Positions 33,814 to 43,252 of a DNA stretch of 55,138 bases are shown here, piece after piece. This stretch comes from Firmicutes bacterium ADurb.Bin146 (lineage in GTDB: Bacteria > Bacillota > Clostridia > DUPQ01), in NCBI GenBank assembly GCA_002070475.1, contig MWDI01000036.1, positions 1 through 55,138 on the forward strand. Direction: 5' to 3'. Under the pieces are notes generated by a model that ran no database searches, was not told the DNA's origin, and saw only the letters and a program-made list of their open reading frames with translations. The translations under genes and the position numbers were made by a program. The number at the start of each line of letters is the position of its first letter. Position 1 is the first letter of the stretch.

Positions 33814-36147
33814 TCATTCCCACTCTACATTTACAACAGGTAATTTCTTGTATGTATCTTTTTTCCTCAGAATAGCAAGGGCTCGTCCCTGGTACAGATG
33901 AGTTTCTTTTGACAGGTATGATTCGTCTGTTTTGGTTCTGGCAGAACCCAACCCAACAAGATCCACATCGCCTTCACATTGTATCCTAATATGATTCTCT
34001 GCTACAGGAAGATGAAGGTTCTTCTCATCCTTTGCAATGATTTCAATGAATATGAGTTCCTCTCCCTCATATATCACCTGGGACTGTAATGACATTTTAC
34101 CGCTTCCGGATGCAAGGCTCGTTTCCTCTTCGTGATCATCATATACGGCAACTGCTCTTAGCACACCGGGAACATATCTTATATTGAAGAGAGCAATATA
34201 CTCCTTTACCTTTTTTTCATCAACCAGTCTTTCATCCAGATACAGTCTTACCCGGTCTGCATCTGAATAAACCTCCACCTGGGTTTTCTTCCCAATGTAT
34301 CCAGGCCAGTTCCAGCTGTTTATCCCATTAGTGAATCTCCAGGCGCTTTTCTTTGGAATTTCACCGCTATGATTCAGCGGACTGACACAGATATAGGGCT
34401 TTTTCCTTAATCCCCAGACAATCTGCTGAAATACAGCCTCAGCGCCTATATTTCCTAATATATCAATGGTACCTGAACCAGCTAATAAAGGTAGTCCGCT
34501 ATATGAGTGGTACATATAGTCTCCTATACCCGCTTCTCCAAGATAATCCCAAGCTGCCCATGCAAAGTCCCCGATAACTGACGGATATTTCTTTACCCTT
34601 TCCCAGTTATATGGCAGTTCCCTTATAATTGTTTCTGCTCCGACCATGACACGATCAGGATATTTAGCCGTATCCTCATCATACCGGGAAGCTGCATAAT
34701 TCAATCCTAAGATATCCAGATACTCAGCAACCTTCTTTATTGCATTGTCACCTCTTCTGCCTTTACTCATAAAGAACATCAAAGGACCAAGTTTCTGGAC
34801 CGTAGCGTTAAAGAAAGCAGAACCGGTCTTTTTCTCAACATATCCTTCTTTTTTAGGAGGAAGTTTTTCTGCAGTGTATTCTTTCGTTTCTTTGTATACC
34901 CCAAATCCCATCCTGGTATAGACATTCAGAAGAACATTAATCGCTGCTGTAACTGGCCGTGTCCCGTCAAGCTGTTTTAAATACTCCGCCATTTCTTTGG
35001 CAAGTAATATGCCTTTGTCATCTACTGATTCCGTTACTTCATTACCTATGGACTGAATCACCACACTTGGGTGGTTGTAACCGGTACGGACCATAGCTTT
35101 TATATCATCCCTCCAGTTGTCATGAAATACCCTGGAATAGTCATGATATGTTTTGGGTATATACCACCCATCAAAAGCTTCATCCATAACAAGCATACCC
35201 AGTTCATCACAAGCATCCAAAAAATCATTACATGCCGGATTATGCGCACATCTTATTGCGTTATATCCTGCTTCTTTTAATATTTTTACTTTTCTGAATT
35301 CTGCATCACGATATGAGCATGCACCTAAAATACCGTGGTCTGAATGGATGCATCCACCTCTTAAGAGTACTCTTTGGTTATTAATCAGAAATCCTGATTC
35401 TGCGCTGCACTTAATTGTACGTATTCCAAACCGGACATCCATACTGTCTGTCGTGCTCTTTACTGTACAATTATATAGATTTGGACTGTCAGGATACCAC
35501 AGTTTAACATTACTAAGTTCAGCTTCCCCTGCATAATGTGTTCCATATATCAATTTCAATGGAATGGTAAAATCAATATCTTCCCCATATATCCTGCAGG
35601 TAAGGTCACAATTTTCTACAGGATATGCATCTATATGAATTACAGGAGGATCAATTGATACAGTATGCACTTTTACATCATCAATATAGTTTTTATTGCG
35701 TATAAAAAGATGAACAGATCGGTAAATCCCGCTTCCTGTATACCACCGGCAGTTCGGTTCTAAAGAATTGTCCACTATAACTTTTATATGGTTATCCTCT
35801 TCTTTAACAGCATCAGTTATGTCAGCATAAAAAGGGGTAAATCCATATTCATGACTTACTATGAATACTTCATTACAATAGACCTTTGCTTTCTGATAAA
35901 CTCCTTCGAAATACAACTGAATGTTTTTACCTGTAATGTCCTCTTCTGAAAACCGAATTACCTTTTCATATACATATTTTCCACCCGGGAAATATCCTGT
36001 GTTTTCTGCATTATGGCATCTTGCATCTCTAGTTTCATAGAGCATGGCATCATGCGGTAAAGTAATTATCTCAGCTTTCTGGCCTTCTTTGTAAAAAATC
36101 CAGTTATCATTTATCTTCATATTTTTCTTATCTGAATACATTGCCAT
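33814..36147 (-). CDS. Glycoside hydrolase family 2 enzyme (beta-galactosidase/beta-glucuronidase type)
   Basis: A 777-residue intracellular GH2 enzyme. The N-terminal jelly-roll (about 1-165, with LPHDAMLYE and RWYTGSGIYRSVHL) is followed by an Ig-like domain, the TIM barrel from about 255 (LRGGCIHSDHGILGA, YNAIRCAHNP) and C-terminal beta domains. Acid/base E370 is in QSIGNEV and the nucleophile E505 in MVGAET. This belongs to the GH2 group with the shorter LacZ-like layout common in gut Firmicutes and Bacteroidetes; beta-galactosidase is the commonest activity, but others occur. It is the last gene of the minus-strand cluster, 8 bases after the GH43 gene. The ribosome-binding site is weak and the first of three nearby ATGs was chosen. 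Confidence 0.85.
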   Translation of the reverse strand: MAMYSDKKNMKINDNWIFYKEGQKAEIITLPHDAMLYETRDARCHNAENTGYFPGGKYVYEKVIRFSEEDITGKNIQLYFEGVYQKAKVYCNEVFIVSHEYGFTPFYADITDAVKEEDNHIKVIVDNSLEPNCRWYTGSGIYRSVHLFIRNKNYIDDVKVHTVSIDPPVIHIDAYPVENCDLTCRIYGEDIDFTIPLKLIYGTHYAGEAELSNVKLWYPDSPNLYNCTVKSTTDSMDVRFGIRTIKCSAESGFLINNQRVLLRGGCIHSDHGILGACSYRDAEFRKVKILKEAGYNAIRCAHNPACNDFLDACDELGMLVMDEAFDGWYIPKTYHDYSRVFHDNWRDDIKAMVRTGYNHPSVVIQSIGNEVTESVDDKGILLAKEMAEYLKQLDGTRPVTAAINVLLNVYTRMGFGVYKETKEYTAEKLPPKKEGYVEKKTGSAFFNATVQKLGPLMFFMSKGRRGDNAIKKVAEYLDILGLNYAASRYDEDTAKYPDRVMVGAETIIRELPYNWERVKKYPSVIGDFAWAAWDYLGEAGIGDYMYHSYSGLPLLAGSGTIDILGNIGAEAVFQQIVWGLRKKPYICVSPLNHSGEIPKKSAWRFTNGINSWNWPGYIGKKTQVEVYSDADRVRLYLDERLVDEKKVKEYIALFNIRYVPGVLRAVAVYDDHEEETSLASGSGKMSLQSQVIYEGEELIFIEIIAKDEKNLHLPVAENHIRIQCEGDVDLVGLGSARTKTDESYLSKETHLYQGRALAILRKKDTYKKLPVVNVEWE

Positions 36148-36155
36148 ATATATAG

Positions 36156-37646
36156 TTACCTTATCTCAAATTCAAGTAAATCAACTCTCCCGCTTCCGAT
36201 ATACACAAAATACAACGGAGCTTTCTTTGTATTGATATCTAATGAGCATCTGAAAGTCTTCCACTTTGTACTTTCTTCCAAATCGATATATTTCTTATCA
36301 GAAAGGTTTTTACTTCTTCTTATTGCATCCGCTTCTTTTTCATCAGTACTGATATATAGCCTGCCACCTGACCCTTTGGTTACTACCAATATTTCTTTAA
36401 CTTCATTGAACCTGAAATATTTATACCCGACCACTGTACCTTTATTTATTCCCGAAATATAACTTTTCTCATTTTCACTTGCTATCTTTGGTACATCCTT
36501 AAGACCGTTTCTTCTTGCTTTTGCAGTCTTGCCATTATACAGATTACAGCAAAGTGCTGCCGGCCAAATTCCTTTTGCTGCCAAAGGCTCAGGATTCAAT
36601 CCCTGCATAGTCATCTCCACCTGTTTTATATATCCGGTCTCATCTATGTGTATTTTTTCTGCACATGCCTGTCTTGAAAAATCGGTATTATTCGTGCATC
36701 TGTGATAGAAGATATATGATTCTCCATTGATACACTCAATACCGCCATGTATTGTCCCTCCAGTCATGTGATATTCTGTATTACCCATATACCCAATATC
36801 TGCATTGGATATGATCACACCACGATAGACATAATCCTTGTCAGGATAATAGCTTGTTGCATAAGCAAGTTCACAGTTCTCTCCTGAGGAATATACAAGA
36901 TAGTACAGATCACCAAACTTACGGATAGAAGGCGCTTCATAAAAAGCATGGTTATACAGATCACTGTTTTTATCAGCAGTAGTCTTGCTGTCAAGTACGG
37001 ATACTGGTCCTTCTTTTACTGTATACATATCGTCATACAATTCCACTACAGCACAGGAGAGTATTGACGGCTTTGTTTCCTTTATCTCACTTAAACTTCT
37101 TTCAAACAGCTTACTCTGCACCAGGTTGTATATCGGCGCCATGATTTTGCTTCTAAAGTCACGTCCAAGACCCCAGCCGTAATACAGATATATTCTGCCA
37201 TCGTCATTTAAAACAGCAGGGTCGTTTGTAAGAAACTTCTGAAGAGGCTTCCCATCAGGATACTTTATGTCACTCAGATAATCAAAAGGGCCTTCAGGAT
37301 AATCAGATACAGCGACAGAAACAGGGCCGAAGTTTTTTATATTAGGGCCCATAGCTACATAATACAGATAGTATCTTCCATCATTTCCTTTAACACAATC
37401 CGGGGCATATAGGTCAACAAGCTTATCTTTCCTGCTTCTTGGATCATTTTCTTTTCTGTAACTGATTCCATGACTCGTCCAGTTATTCAGGTCATATATG
37501 CTTGCAGAGTAAACAGTGTAGTCCTGCATACAAAACCTGTCTCCGTTTTCTTTATCATGTGATCCGTATAAGTATACTCTATCCCCATAAACATGCGGTT
37601 CTCCATCTGGAATATATTCATTTAGCGGAAATAACGGGTTTGTCAT
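36156..37646 (-). CDS. Glycoside hydrolase family 43 enzyme
   Basis: A 496-residue protein with an N-terminal five-bladed GH43 propeller (about 1-320) and a C-terminal beta-sandwich-like extension (about 370-496). D14 in NEYIPDGEPHVY is the expected catalytic base and E237 in FYEAPSIRKF the probable general acid; FLTNDPAVLNDDG fits the pKa-modulating aspartate. GH43 enzymes act mostly as alpha-L-arabinofuranosidases or beta-xylosidases. The lack of a signal peptide and the GH39 neighbour suggest a role in trimming arabinoxylan or arabinogalactan oligosaccharides. It begins 4 bases after the GH39 stop. The exact substrate cannot be decided by reading. Confidence 0.85.
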   Translation of the reverse strand: MTNPLFPLNEYIPDGEPHVYGDRVYLYGSHDKENGDRFCMQDYTVYSASIYDLNNWTSHGISYRKENDPRSRKDKLVDLYAPDCVKGNDGRYYLYYVAMGPNIKNFGPVSVAVSDYPEGPFDYLSDIKYPDGKPLQKFLTNDPAVLNDDGRIYLYYGWGLGRDFRSKIMAPIYNLVQSKLFERSLSEIKETKPSILSCAVVELYDDMYTVKEGPVSVLDSKTTADKNSDLYNHAFYEAPSIRKFGDLYYLVYSSGENCELAYATSYYPDKDYVYRGVIISNADIGYMGNTEYHMTGGTIHGGIECINGESYIFYHRCTNNTDFSRQACAEKIHIDETGYIKQVEMTMQGLNPEPLAAKGIWPAALCCNLYNGKTAKARRNGLKDVPKIASENEKSYISGINKGTVVGYKYFRFNEVKEILVVTKGSGGRLYISTDEKEADAIRRSKNLSDKKYIDLEESTKWKTFRCSLDINTKKAPLYFVYIGSGRVDLLEFEIR

Positions 37647-37650
37647 TTTT

Positions 37651-39198
37651 CTACTCTATACTTAAAAGCACTACTTCGTTAGTCTTCATGAATATGGTTA
37701 TTTTAGTACTGTCATCTCTTTTTTCGAACGGATAATCTTCTGGTACAAGTTTAGTCTTTTCCTTTATATCTACCACCTGCTGTTTTGTCAGATTATCTGG
37801 TTTTCCAAGTTTAATCCATTCGGCTTTGGGATTGCAGTGAGTATCATCAATCCTTTGTACTGTTACTTTATCTGCCTTCTGATTGACTTCAATTTCTATA
37901 TCATATGTATCATTTTTAAAATACTCCTGGCTCTGAGTATAAATAAGGACCTGAGTCTTATTTCCTTCAACAAATGCTGCATACTCCACATCTTCATTTG
38001 TACGCTTTGTATAAGTCAATCTGTTTTTATACAGCATAGACAGAATCCTGAATCCCCAGAAATTAGGCTTGGGTATACCATCATTCGATATAATTCCAAA
38101 ACTTCCGACAAAAGGTTTCGGGAGCATGTACTGTTCTTCAAACAAGTCTGAACAGCACCAGAACATAAATGCATCGCAAACCCCATTAAGATCCATTACT
38201 GTTTTTACAAGAAAAGCTGCTGAATACTTCTCATCATGAACAGGAGCGCCGAATACAGCCATGGAATTCCATTCGGTAATGTATAAAGGACGGCTACCTG
38301 CCTGTCTTTTAGCTTCATCATCCATTCTAGCTAGAGCTCCTTTATCAAATCTTGCAAAATCATTCGGAAGGAAAAACATGTTTGTCAGGGTATCCGTGAG
38401 GGAATGGTTATTCTTCACTGCATCTTGTGAAGCTTTGAACATATGCTTGATATTATCGGCATTTATGAAGTTACCAAAAGCATCACCTGGATAATGATGA
38501 GTAGTTATGAAGTCACAGGGTACATTGTTTTTTTCAACGAATTCAACGAATTCGTTTATCCAACGGCAGGCGCTTGTGGATGGTCCGCCGACTAAAATGT
38601 TCTCACCGACACTCTTTATAGCCTTGGCTGTCGTTTCATATAGTTTGAAATAGTCCTTCTGGCTTCCGGCAAAGAAGATTGAAAGGTCGGGCTCATTCCA
38701 TACTTCAAACTTCCAGCTTTCTACTTCATCTTTACCATAGCGGTTTATAAGGAAGGTTATGAAAGCGATAATATACTCTTTCCATTCATCCAGCGATTTT
38801 GGCATTGTGATGTTGGGGTTGTATCGAAGACCTACCTTCTTGCCGCTTGCAAGCGGTGTTGGCATAAAAGACAATTCAACAAAGGGTTTTACACCTATAT
38901 CCAGCAGATTATCATAGATATGGCCTACCTGTCGGAAATTCAATTCTTTGATCTTTTTACCACCAGGCACCGAGCGGTAAAGACGGTAATCATGCATTCG
39001 CTGAATAGTAAGCATATCATCGTCAAACACACCGTGACAGCGAATGGATTTTATCCCAAGCTTGTCATGGGCAAGCTTTATATGCTCACATATATCTGTA
39101 CGGTGGAGACAGAAAGCATGGTCATTACCCATGCCTTCCTGCCAGGAAAAATCGGTTGCTTCAGTTTTAATGTTTCTGTCTATCTTTATTTGTTTCAT
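37651..39198 (-). CDS. Beta-xylosidase, glycoside hydrolase family 39
   Basis: A 515-residue GH39 enzyme. The acid/base is E169 in FEVWNEPDL and the nucleophile E309 in YITEWNSMA. KSIRCHGVFDDD near residue 52, YDNLLDIGVKPFVELSFMP and THHYPGD are all family signatures of XynB-type beta-xylosidases, which remove xylose from the non-reducing end of xylo-oligosaccharides. The length is normal. No signal peptide, so it is intracellular. The ATG lies 4 bases after the stop of the GPH transporter gene, so both are on one transcript. Confidence 0.93.
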   Translation of the reverse strand: MKQIKIDRNIKTEATDFSWQEGMGNDHAFCLHRTDICEHIKLAHDKLGIKSIRCHGVFDDDMLTIQRMHDYRLYRSVPGGKKIKELNFRQVGHIYDNLLDIGVKPFVELSFMPTPLASGKKVGLRYNPNITMPKSLDEWKEYIIAFITFLINRYGKDEVESWKFEVWNEPDLSIFFAGSQKDYFKLYETTAKAIKSVGENILVGGPSTSACRWINEFVEFVEKNNVPCDFITTHHYPGDAFGNFINADNIKHMFKASQDAVKNNHSLTDTLTNMFFLPNDFARFDKGALARMDDEAKRQAGSRPLYITEWNSMAVFGAPVHDEKYSAAFLVKTVMDLNGVCDAFMFWCCSDLFEEQYMLPKPFVGSFGIISNDGIPKPNFWGFRILSMLYKNRLTYTKRTNEDVEYAAFVEGNKTQVLIYTQSQEYFKNDTYDIEIEVNQKADKVTVQRIDDTHCNPKAEWIKLGKPDNLTKQQVVDIKEKTKLVPEDYPFEKRDDSTKITIFMKTNEVVLLSIE

Positions 39199-39202
39199 GT
39201 TT

Positions 39203-40657
39203 CTATCTCATCTTGGCAATTTTTTCATTGATTTCGTTTCTCATTCTGGTATCAATCGGGTATATTTTTAAGAATACCAGGGTAATCGCACAAAGGATAG
39301 CTGGTATAAGGCCACAAACAATTATAAATCTGTTAAGCATGGTGGGAATAGAACTTAATTCACCTAAGAAAGTATCGGTAACTGAATCAACTTCATAACC
39401 AATAGAAATAAGAATCAATCCAACCAGTGCTGTTGACACTGCAGACTGTATCTTGCTTAGAAGGTTCATAACAGAATTAACTATACCATGGATCTCTTTG
39501 CCTGTTTTAACCATTGTATAGTCCATGCATTCGACACCCATCATAGAACCAGGGACAAAGGTAATACCGCCACCAAGAAGAAGCACAAAAATACAGATAA
39601 AATAGAGCGCAGGTGATGTGTTTAAAATTCCTAGCATCATACAGATAAAGAGGGAAAGACCGCCTACCAGTTCCATTATTACTGCAAGACGCATTACTCT
39701 TACCGGGCCGTCCATCAATTTAACAAGCTTCGGTGATACCAGAGCGCCAAGCATGCTTGGGAATAGTTGGAACATACCTAGAATTAATGTCATAGATCCG
39801 AATTTTGCCTGGTCCACAACACCAGTTGATAAATCTGTACAATAAGCCCACTTAACATAATATGTGGTTGTTGCAAATACCATTGTCCACACAAACCCAT
39901 GGAATACTGTCATTAGAAGATTGCTCACATAAGGTTTATTGTTAATAAAGAGGTATTTGAAATCAGCAAAGGAAACTTTTTTTTCTTCATCCTGCTCCAT
40001 ATGCTTTCCTTCTTTGACAAGAGCGATACCGATAAGTGAACAGATACCGGCAATTGCTGCGATTGTAATAGCAAGGAGTGAAAAGCTTTTGCTCATATTT
40101 CCTATCTTTTCATTGATTGATGTAAGCATAGGAATGAAAAAAGACACAGGAATAACCACTATCATAGTTATGACTCTAGGCCATGTAATGTGTTTAGCCC
40201 TTATTGTCGGGTCAGTTGTGAGTGACTGTTTAAGCGGGTTCTGTGCATTGAATGCAGTACCCATATCGTATAACAGATAGAAGAAAATAACCCATGCGCT
40301 CACAAGTGCTTGGTTACCAAGAATACCTTGTGGTATAGCGAAAAGACAACACATGGAGACAGTTATCATAATAATACTGATAATAATGAATGGTTTGTAT
40401 TTACCGATTTTTGTGGGTTTCGAGCGATCCATAATCCAGCCTTGTAATGGATCATCGATCATGTCCACTATTTTTCCGGCCATAAGTAAAATCGTTCCCA
40501 ATGTTGCTGCATATGCTCCAATATTTGCATAATCGGTCAGGTACAGCATAAACATACCTATAATAAATGATCCTCCAATGGTCTCCGTCCAACCCAGAGT
40601 CGATAGACCGATCATGGTCTTCGCATCTTCCGGATATGCTTTTTTCTTCATTCCCAT
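39203..40657 (-). CDS. GPH-family sugar:cation symporter
   Basis: A 484-residue permease with about 12 membrane helices of the glycoside-pentoside-hexuronide:cation symporter family (MelB/XynP-like, MFS_2). Typical marks are the first helix GWTETIGGSFIIG with MLYLTDYAN, the KIVDMIDDPLQGWIMDRSK loop (shown in part: DMIDDPLQGW) with its cation-binding acidic residues, and KIGKYKPFIIIS. It should import short oligosaccharides or glycosides for the GH enzymes around it. It starts directly after the GH1 stop and precedes GH39. The substrate is likely a xylo- or gluco-oligosaccharide judging from neighbours. Confidence 0.93.
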   Translation of the reverse strand: MGMKKKAYPEDAKTMIGLSTLGWTETIGGSFIIGMFMLYLTDYANIGAYAATLGTILLMAGKIVDMIDDPLQGWIMDRSKPTKIGKYKPFIIISIIMITVSMCCLFAIPQGILGNQALVSAWVIFFYLLYDMGTAFNAQNPLKQSLTTDPTIRAKHITWPRVITMIVVIPVSFFIPMLTSINEKIGNMSKSFSLLAITIAAIAGICSLIGIALVKEGKHMEQDEEKKVSFADFKYLFINNKPYVSNLLMTVFHGFVWTMVFATTTYYVKWAYCTDLSTGVVDQAKFGSMTLILGMFQLFPSMLGALVSPKLVKLMDGPVRVMRLAVIMELVGGLSLFICMMLGILNTSPALYFICIFVLLLGGGITFVPGSMMGVECMDYTMVKTGKEIHGIVNSVMNLLSKIQSAVSTALVGLILISIGYEVDSVTDTFLGELSSIPTMLNRFIIVCGLIPAILCAITLVFLKIYPIDTRMRNEINEKIAKMR

Positions 40658-41962
40658 TTATTTGTTCTCCTTTATGATATTTTTATAGTGTAATGCGGAT
40701 TCCTTCATGGTTCTTACCCCTGTTTTGTAATCCACATAAATCAATCCGAATCTTGGCCCGTATCCTTCTGCCCATTCAAAATTATCAAGCAGTGACCAGT
40801 AATGATAACCAATTATATTCACTCCGTCTTCTATTGCTTTTCTTACATTGCTGATGTAATCATCCATATACTCAATTCGCTTTGTATCGATTACTTTTCC
40901 GTCCTTTAGTTCATCATTGTCACAGTATCCGTTTTCAGTAATCATTATCGGAAGGTTATATCTCTCATACATGAACTTTGATGTCCAGTACAGTGTCCTT
41001 CCGTCACATACCCAGCCCATGGAATTCAGCATCTTGCCTGATTTATCAACATGGCGTCCTTCTCCCCATGGAGAATAATTAAATGCCTCGTAGTTATTGA
41101 TAGCTAAAAAATCAAAATCTGTCTGAACCTTTTTAGCAAAAGAATCACTGACATGATATATAAGGAAAGCGCTTGCTCCTTTGCCTTTTATGACAGGGTC
41201 AAACCATAAACGATTATTCATTATTCCCATACCGACTTCAAAGGATTTTCTCCTCGCTTCTTCGATTGATGATTTGTCCTTCTCGTTTTCAGGAATAAAT
41301 GCACCTGACCCGAACGACAACCCTACTTTCGGTGTTTTTTTTGCATACTTTCGGATTACTCTGACAGACTCTTTGTTAGCAAGCATGAAGTGCCTTATGA
41401 GACGGGAGAAGCGGAATATGACACGTTTGAAAGGTGCATGTACGCAGGTTATATGCCCGTTCATTAAAAAGCACTGAGGTTCATTGAATGTAAGCCAGTA
41501 AGTTACCCTGTCTGAAAAGGCTTCAACTACTGCTTTTGTATATTCTAAAAACAGTCTTACTATATCCGGATTCGCCCATCCACCTTTTTCTTCTGCCCAG
41601 AGCGGAAGGTCCCAGTGATAAAGCGTTACAATCGGCTCAATGCCTGATGATATAAGTTCATCAATAAGACTGCTGTAAAAGGCTATTCCCTTTTCATTTA
41701 TTACCCCTTCTTTTGGTATAACACGGGACCAGGAAACAGAAAAGCGGTACGACTTCACACCGATTTCTTTCATAATAGCTACATCTTCTTTGTAACGATG
41801 ATAATGATCACAGGCAATATGGCAGGTCTCACCATTTTTGATTTTGGATGCAGGTGCCACATCCCAGATGCTCTTTGTCCTGCCATCATCCAGATACCCA
41901 CCTTCAATTTGTGCTGCCGCTGTTGATGCTCCCCATAAAAACTGACTGCCAAATACGCTCAT
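40658..41962 (-). CDS. Beta-glucosidase, glycoside hydrolase family 1
   Basis: A 434-residue GH1 enzyme. The N-terminal signature FLWGASTAAAQIEGG, acid/base E161 in LTFNEPQCF, nucleophile E343 in MITENGYCD and the C-terminal LLDNFEWAEGYGPRFG are present. The lack of the phosphate-binding Ser/Lys/Tyr pattern after the EWAEGY loop argues for a beta-glucosidase or broad beta-glycosidase rather than a phospho-enzyme, consistent with a symporter instead of a PTS. The start is ATG 41962, with GGAG 5 bases upstream; a GTG two codons earlier is less likely. First gene of the minus-strand cluster. Confidence 0.93.
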   Translation of the reverse strand: MSVFGSQFLWGASTAAAQIEGGYLDDGRTKSIWDVAPASKIKNGETCHIACDHYHRYKEDVAIMKEIGVKSYRFSVSWSRVIPKEGVINEKGIAFYSSLIDELISSGIEPIVTLYHWDLPLWAEEKGGWANPDIVRLFLEYTKAVVEAFSDRVTYWLTFNEPQCFLMNGHITCVHAPFKRVIFRFSRLIRHFMLANKESVRVIRKYAKKTPKVGLSFGSGAFIPENEKDKSSIEEARRKSFEVGMGIMNNRLWFDPVIKGKGASAFLIYHVSDSFAKKVQTDFDFLAINNYEAFNYSPWGEGRHVDKSGKMLNSMGWVCDGRTLYWTSKFMYERYNLPIMITENGYCDNDELKDGKVIDTKRIEYMDDYISNVRKAIEDGVNIIGYHYWSLLDNFEWAEGYGPRFGLIYVDYKTGVRTMKESALHYKNIIKENK

Positions 41963-42005
41963 ATGCACTCCGAATACGCATTTTATATACCAATCATATC
42001 AAAAG

Positions 42006-42039
42006 AATAGTATAATGTATTATATTATCGGGTACTATT
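42006..42039. promoter_or_regulatory. Divergent control region of the GH1 cluster and araC gene
   Basis: The 110-base AT-rich gap has the inverted repeat AATAGTA (42006-42012) and TACTATT (42033-42039), 27 bases apart start to start, flanking TATAAT-like boxes. It is a candidate site for the adjacent AraC regulator. I could not define clear -35 boxes. Confidence 0.4.
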
Positions 42040-42072
42040 TTATAAATTTGGATAATAAAGAAAGGAAAATTC

Positions 42073-42879
42073 ATGCAAGATTACAGACGAGACACTTCCA
42101 TGAAAAAGGAAATCAGCCAGTATGAAAGAATCAGTCAGGAAATTAAAAACAAACTGGCCAAAAAGGATACAAATGCTTCTTTCCTGGCTAAGGAGAACAA
42201 GTTATTTCACGAAACCTGGATGATTGAACAACAGATTCTGAGTTTTATCCGTGAGGGAAATACTGAGGGACTCCGTCGTTTATTTATTACTCTTACCAAA
42301 GAAGAATATATTAAAGAAGGTCCGGTTGCAGACACACCTCTTCGTCAGGAGAAAAACATATTTATAGGGTTTACAGCACTTATCGGAAAAACAGCAGCTA
42401 TTGAAGGAGGACTTGACATAGAAGAATCCTATCGTATGGTAGATATTTATACACAGGAATGTGAGACCGCAATCACTGTAGATGAGGTTTATGTCCTTCG
42501 CTACTGCATGATTGTGGATTTTACAGAGCGTGTGAAACAAGCTCAGAAACCCAAGAAATTATCCAAAAAAACCGATAAAGCGATGCATTATATAAACTCA
42601 CATATATACAGCAGTCTTACAATAGATGAGATTGCGAAGCATATAGGTATAAGCAGATCAGCTTTAACGAAACATTTCCGAAAAGACCTGAACAAAAGCA
42701 TTATTGAGTATGTAACAGAAGAAAAAACAAAAGAAGCCAAAAGACTGCTTCTTTATTCTAATAAATCCATAAGTGAAGTCGCCGCATATCTTAATTATTC
42801 AAGCCAGCCCTACTTCCAGACTGTATTCAAAAAGGTAACAGGAACCACACCATATGAGTACATGAAGAATGTGATATAG
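42073..42879 (+). CDS. AraC-family transcriptional regulator
   Basis: A 268-residue regulator. The C-terminal 100 residues are a double helix-turn-helix of the AraC/XylS type: SLTIDEIAKHIGISRSALTK (in part, first HTH) and ISEVAAYLNYSSQPYFQTVF with the closing KKVTGTTPYEYM. The N-terminal 165 residues are helical and resemble those of Firmicute regulators found beside GH genes (of the YSIRK-regulator kind), not the cupin of AraC. It is divergent from the GH1-GPH-GH39-GH43-GH2 cluster and is the obvious candidate to control it. AAAGGA precedes the ATG. Confidence 0.9.
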   Translation: MQDYRRDTSMKKEISQYERISQEIKNKLAKKDTNASFLAKENKLFHETWMIEQQILSFIREGNTEGLRRLFITLTKEEYIKEGPVADTPLRQEKNIFIGFTALIGKTAAIEGGLDIEESYRMVDIYTQECETAITVDEVYVLRYCMIVDFTERVKQAQKPKKLSKKTDKAMHYINSHIYSSLTIDEIAKHIGISRSALTKHFRKDLNKSIIEYVTEEKTKEAKRLLLYSNKSISEVAAYLNYSSQPYFQTVFKKVTGTTPYEYMKNVI

Positions 42880-42940
42880 ACTACTCAATTTACACCATGG
42901 ACTACATCGGCAATTGAATTACCGGGTATTCCTGCTTTTT

Positions 42941-42964
42941 ATCCTGACAATCAGGATTTTAATC
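42941..42964 (+). terminator. Probable terminator of the araC gene
   Basis: ATCCTGA-CAA-TCAGGAT is a perfect 7-pair hairpin followed by TTTTAAT, 62 bases after the araC stop. The T run is short. Confidence 0.5.
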
Positions 42965-42984
42965 TGACATTTCAATTATACTTC

Positions 42985-43015
42985 AAAAAAAGAACACAAC
43001 GGGTTTCCGTTATGT
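42985..43015 (-). terminator. Terminator of the tRNA-Leu/tRNA-fMet transcript
   Basis: On the minus strand ACATAACGG pairs with CCGTTGTGT (one G-U pair) across an AAAC loop, followed by a run of seven Ts. It lies 10 bases after the tRNA-fMet CCA end. Confidence 0.85.
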
Positions 43016-43024
43016 CCTCTGTTC

Positions 43025-43101
43025 TGGTTGCGGAGAAAGGATTTGAACCTTTGACCTCCGGGTTATGAGCCCGACGAGCTTCCAGACTGCTCTACTCCGC
43101 G
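43025..43101 (-). tRNA. tRNA-fMet (CAU), initiator
   Basis: 77 bases including encoded CCA. The anticodon loop CTCATAA is enclosed by three consecutive G-C pairs (GGG/CCC), and the first acceptor position is a C-A mismatch followed by GCGGAG/CTCCGC: both are marks of the bacterial initiator. D-arm AGCAGTCTGGAAGCTC and T-loop GGTTCAAATCC are regular. Confidence 0.97.
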
Positions 43102-43107
43102 GCATAC

Positions 43108-43195
43108 TGGTACCGAAGACCGGGGTCGAACCGGTACAGTCTATTCGACCGCAGGATTTTAAGTCCTGTGCGTCTGCCTATTCCGCCACTTCGGC
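43108..43195 (-). tRNA. tRNA-Leu (UAA)
   Basis: 88 bases including encoded CCA, with a long variable arm (GCGGTCGAATAGACTGT region) as expected of a class II tRNA. The anticodon loop CTTAAAA gives anticodon UAA. It precedes tRNA-fMet by 6 bases on the same transcript. Confidence 0.97.
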
Positions 43196-43252
43196 ATGGC
43201 TGTTGAGACTTTTTCTATTATATACATCACTTAATACCTTGTCAACAGAAAT

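Noticed and set aside
31558..42879. Polysaccharide utilisation locus of Bacteroidetes type (SusC/SusD)
   Set aside because: No outer-membrane protein, SusD or extracellular enzyme is present; transport is by a GPH symporter, as in Gram-positives.
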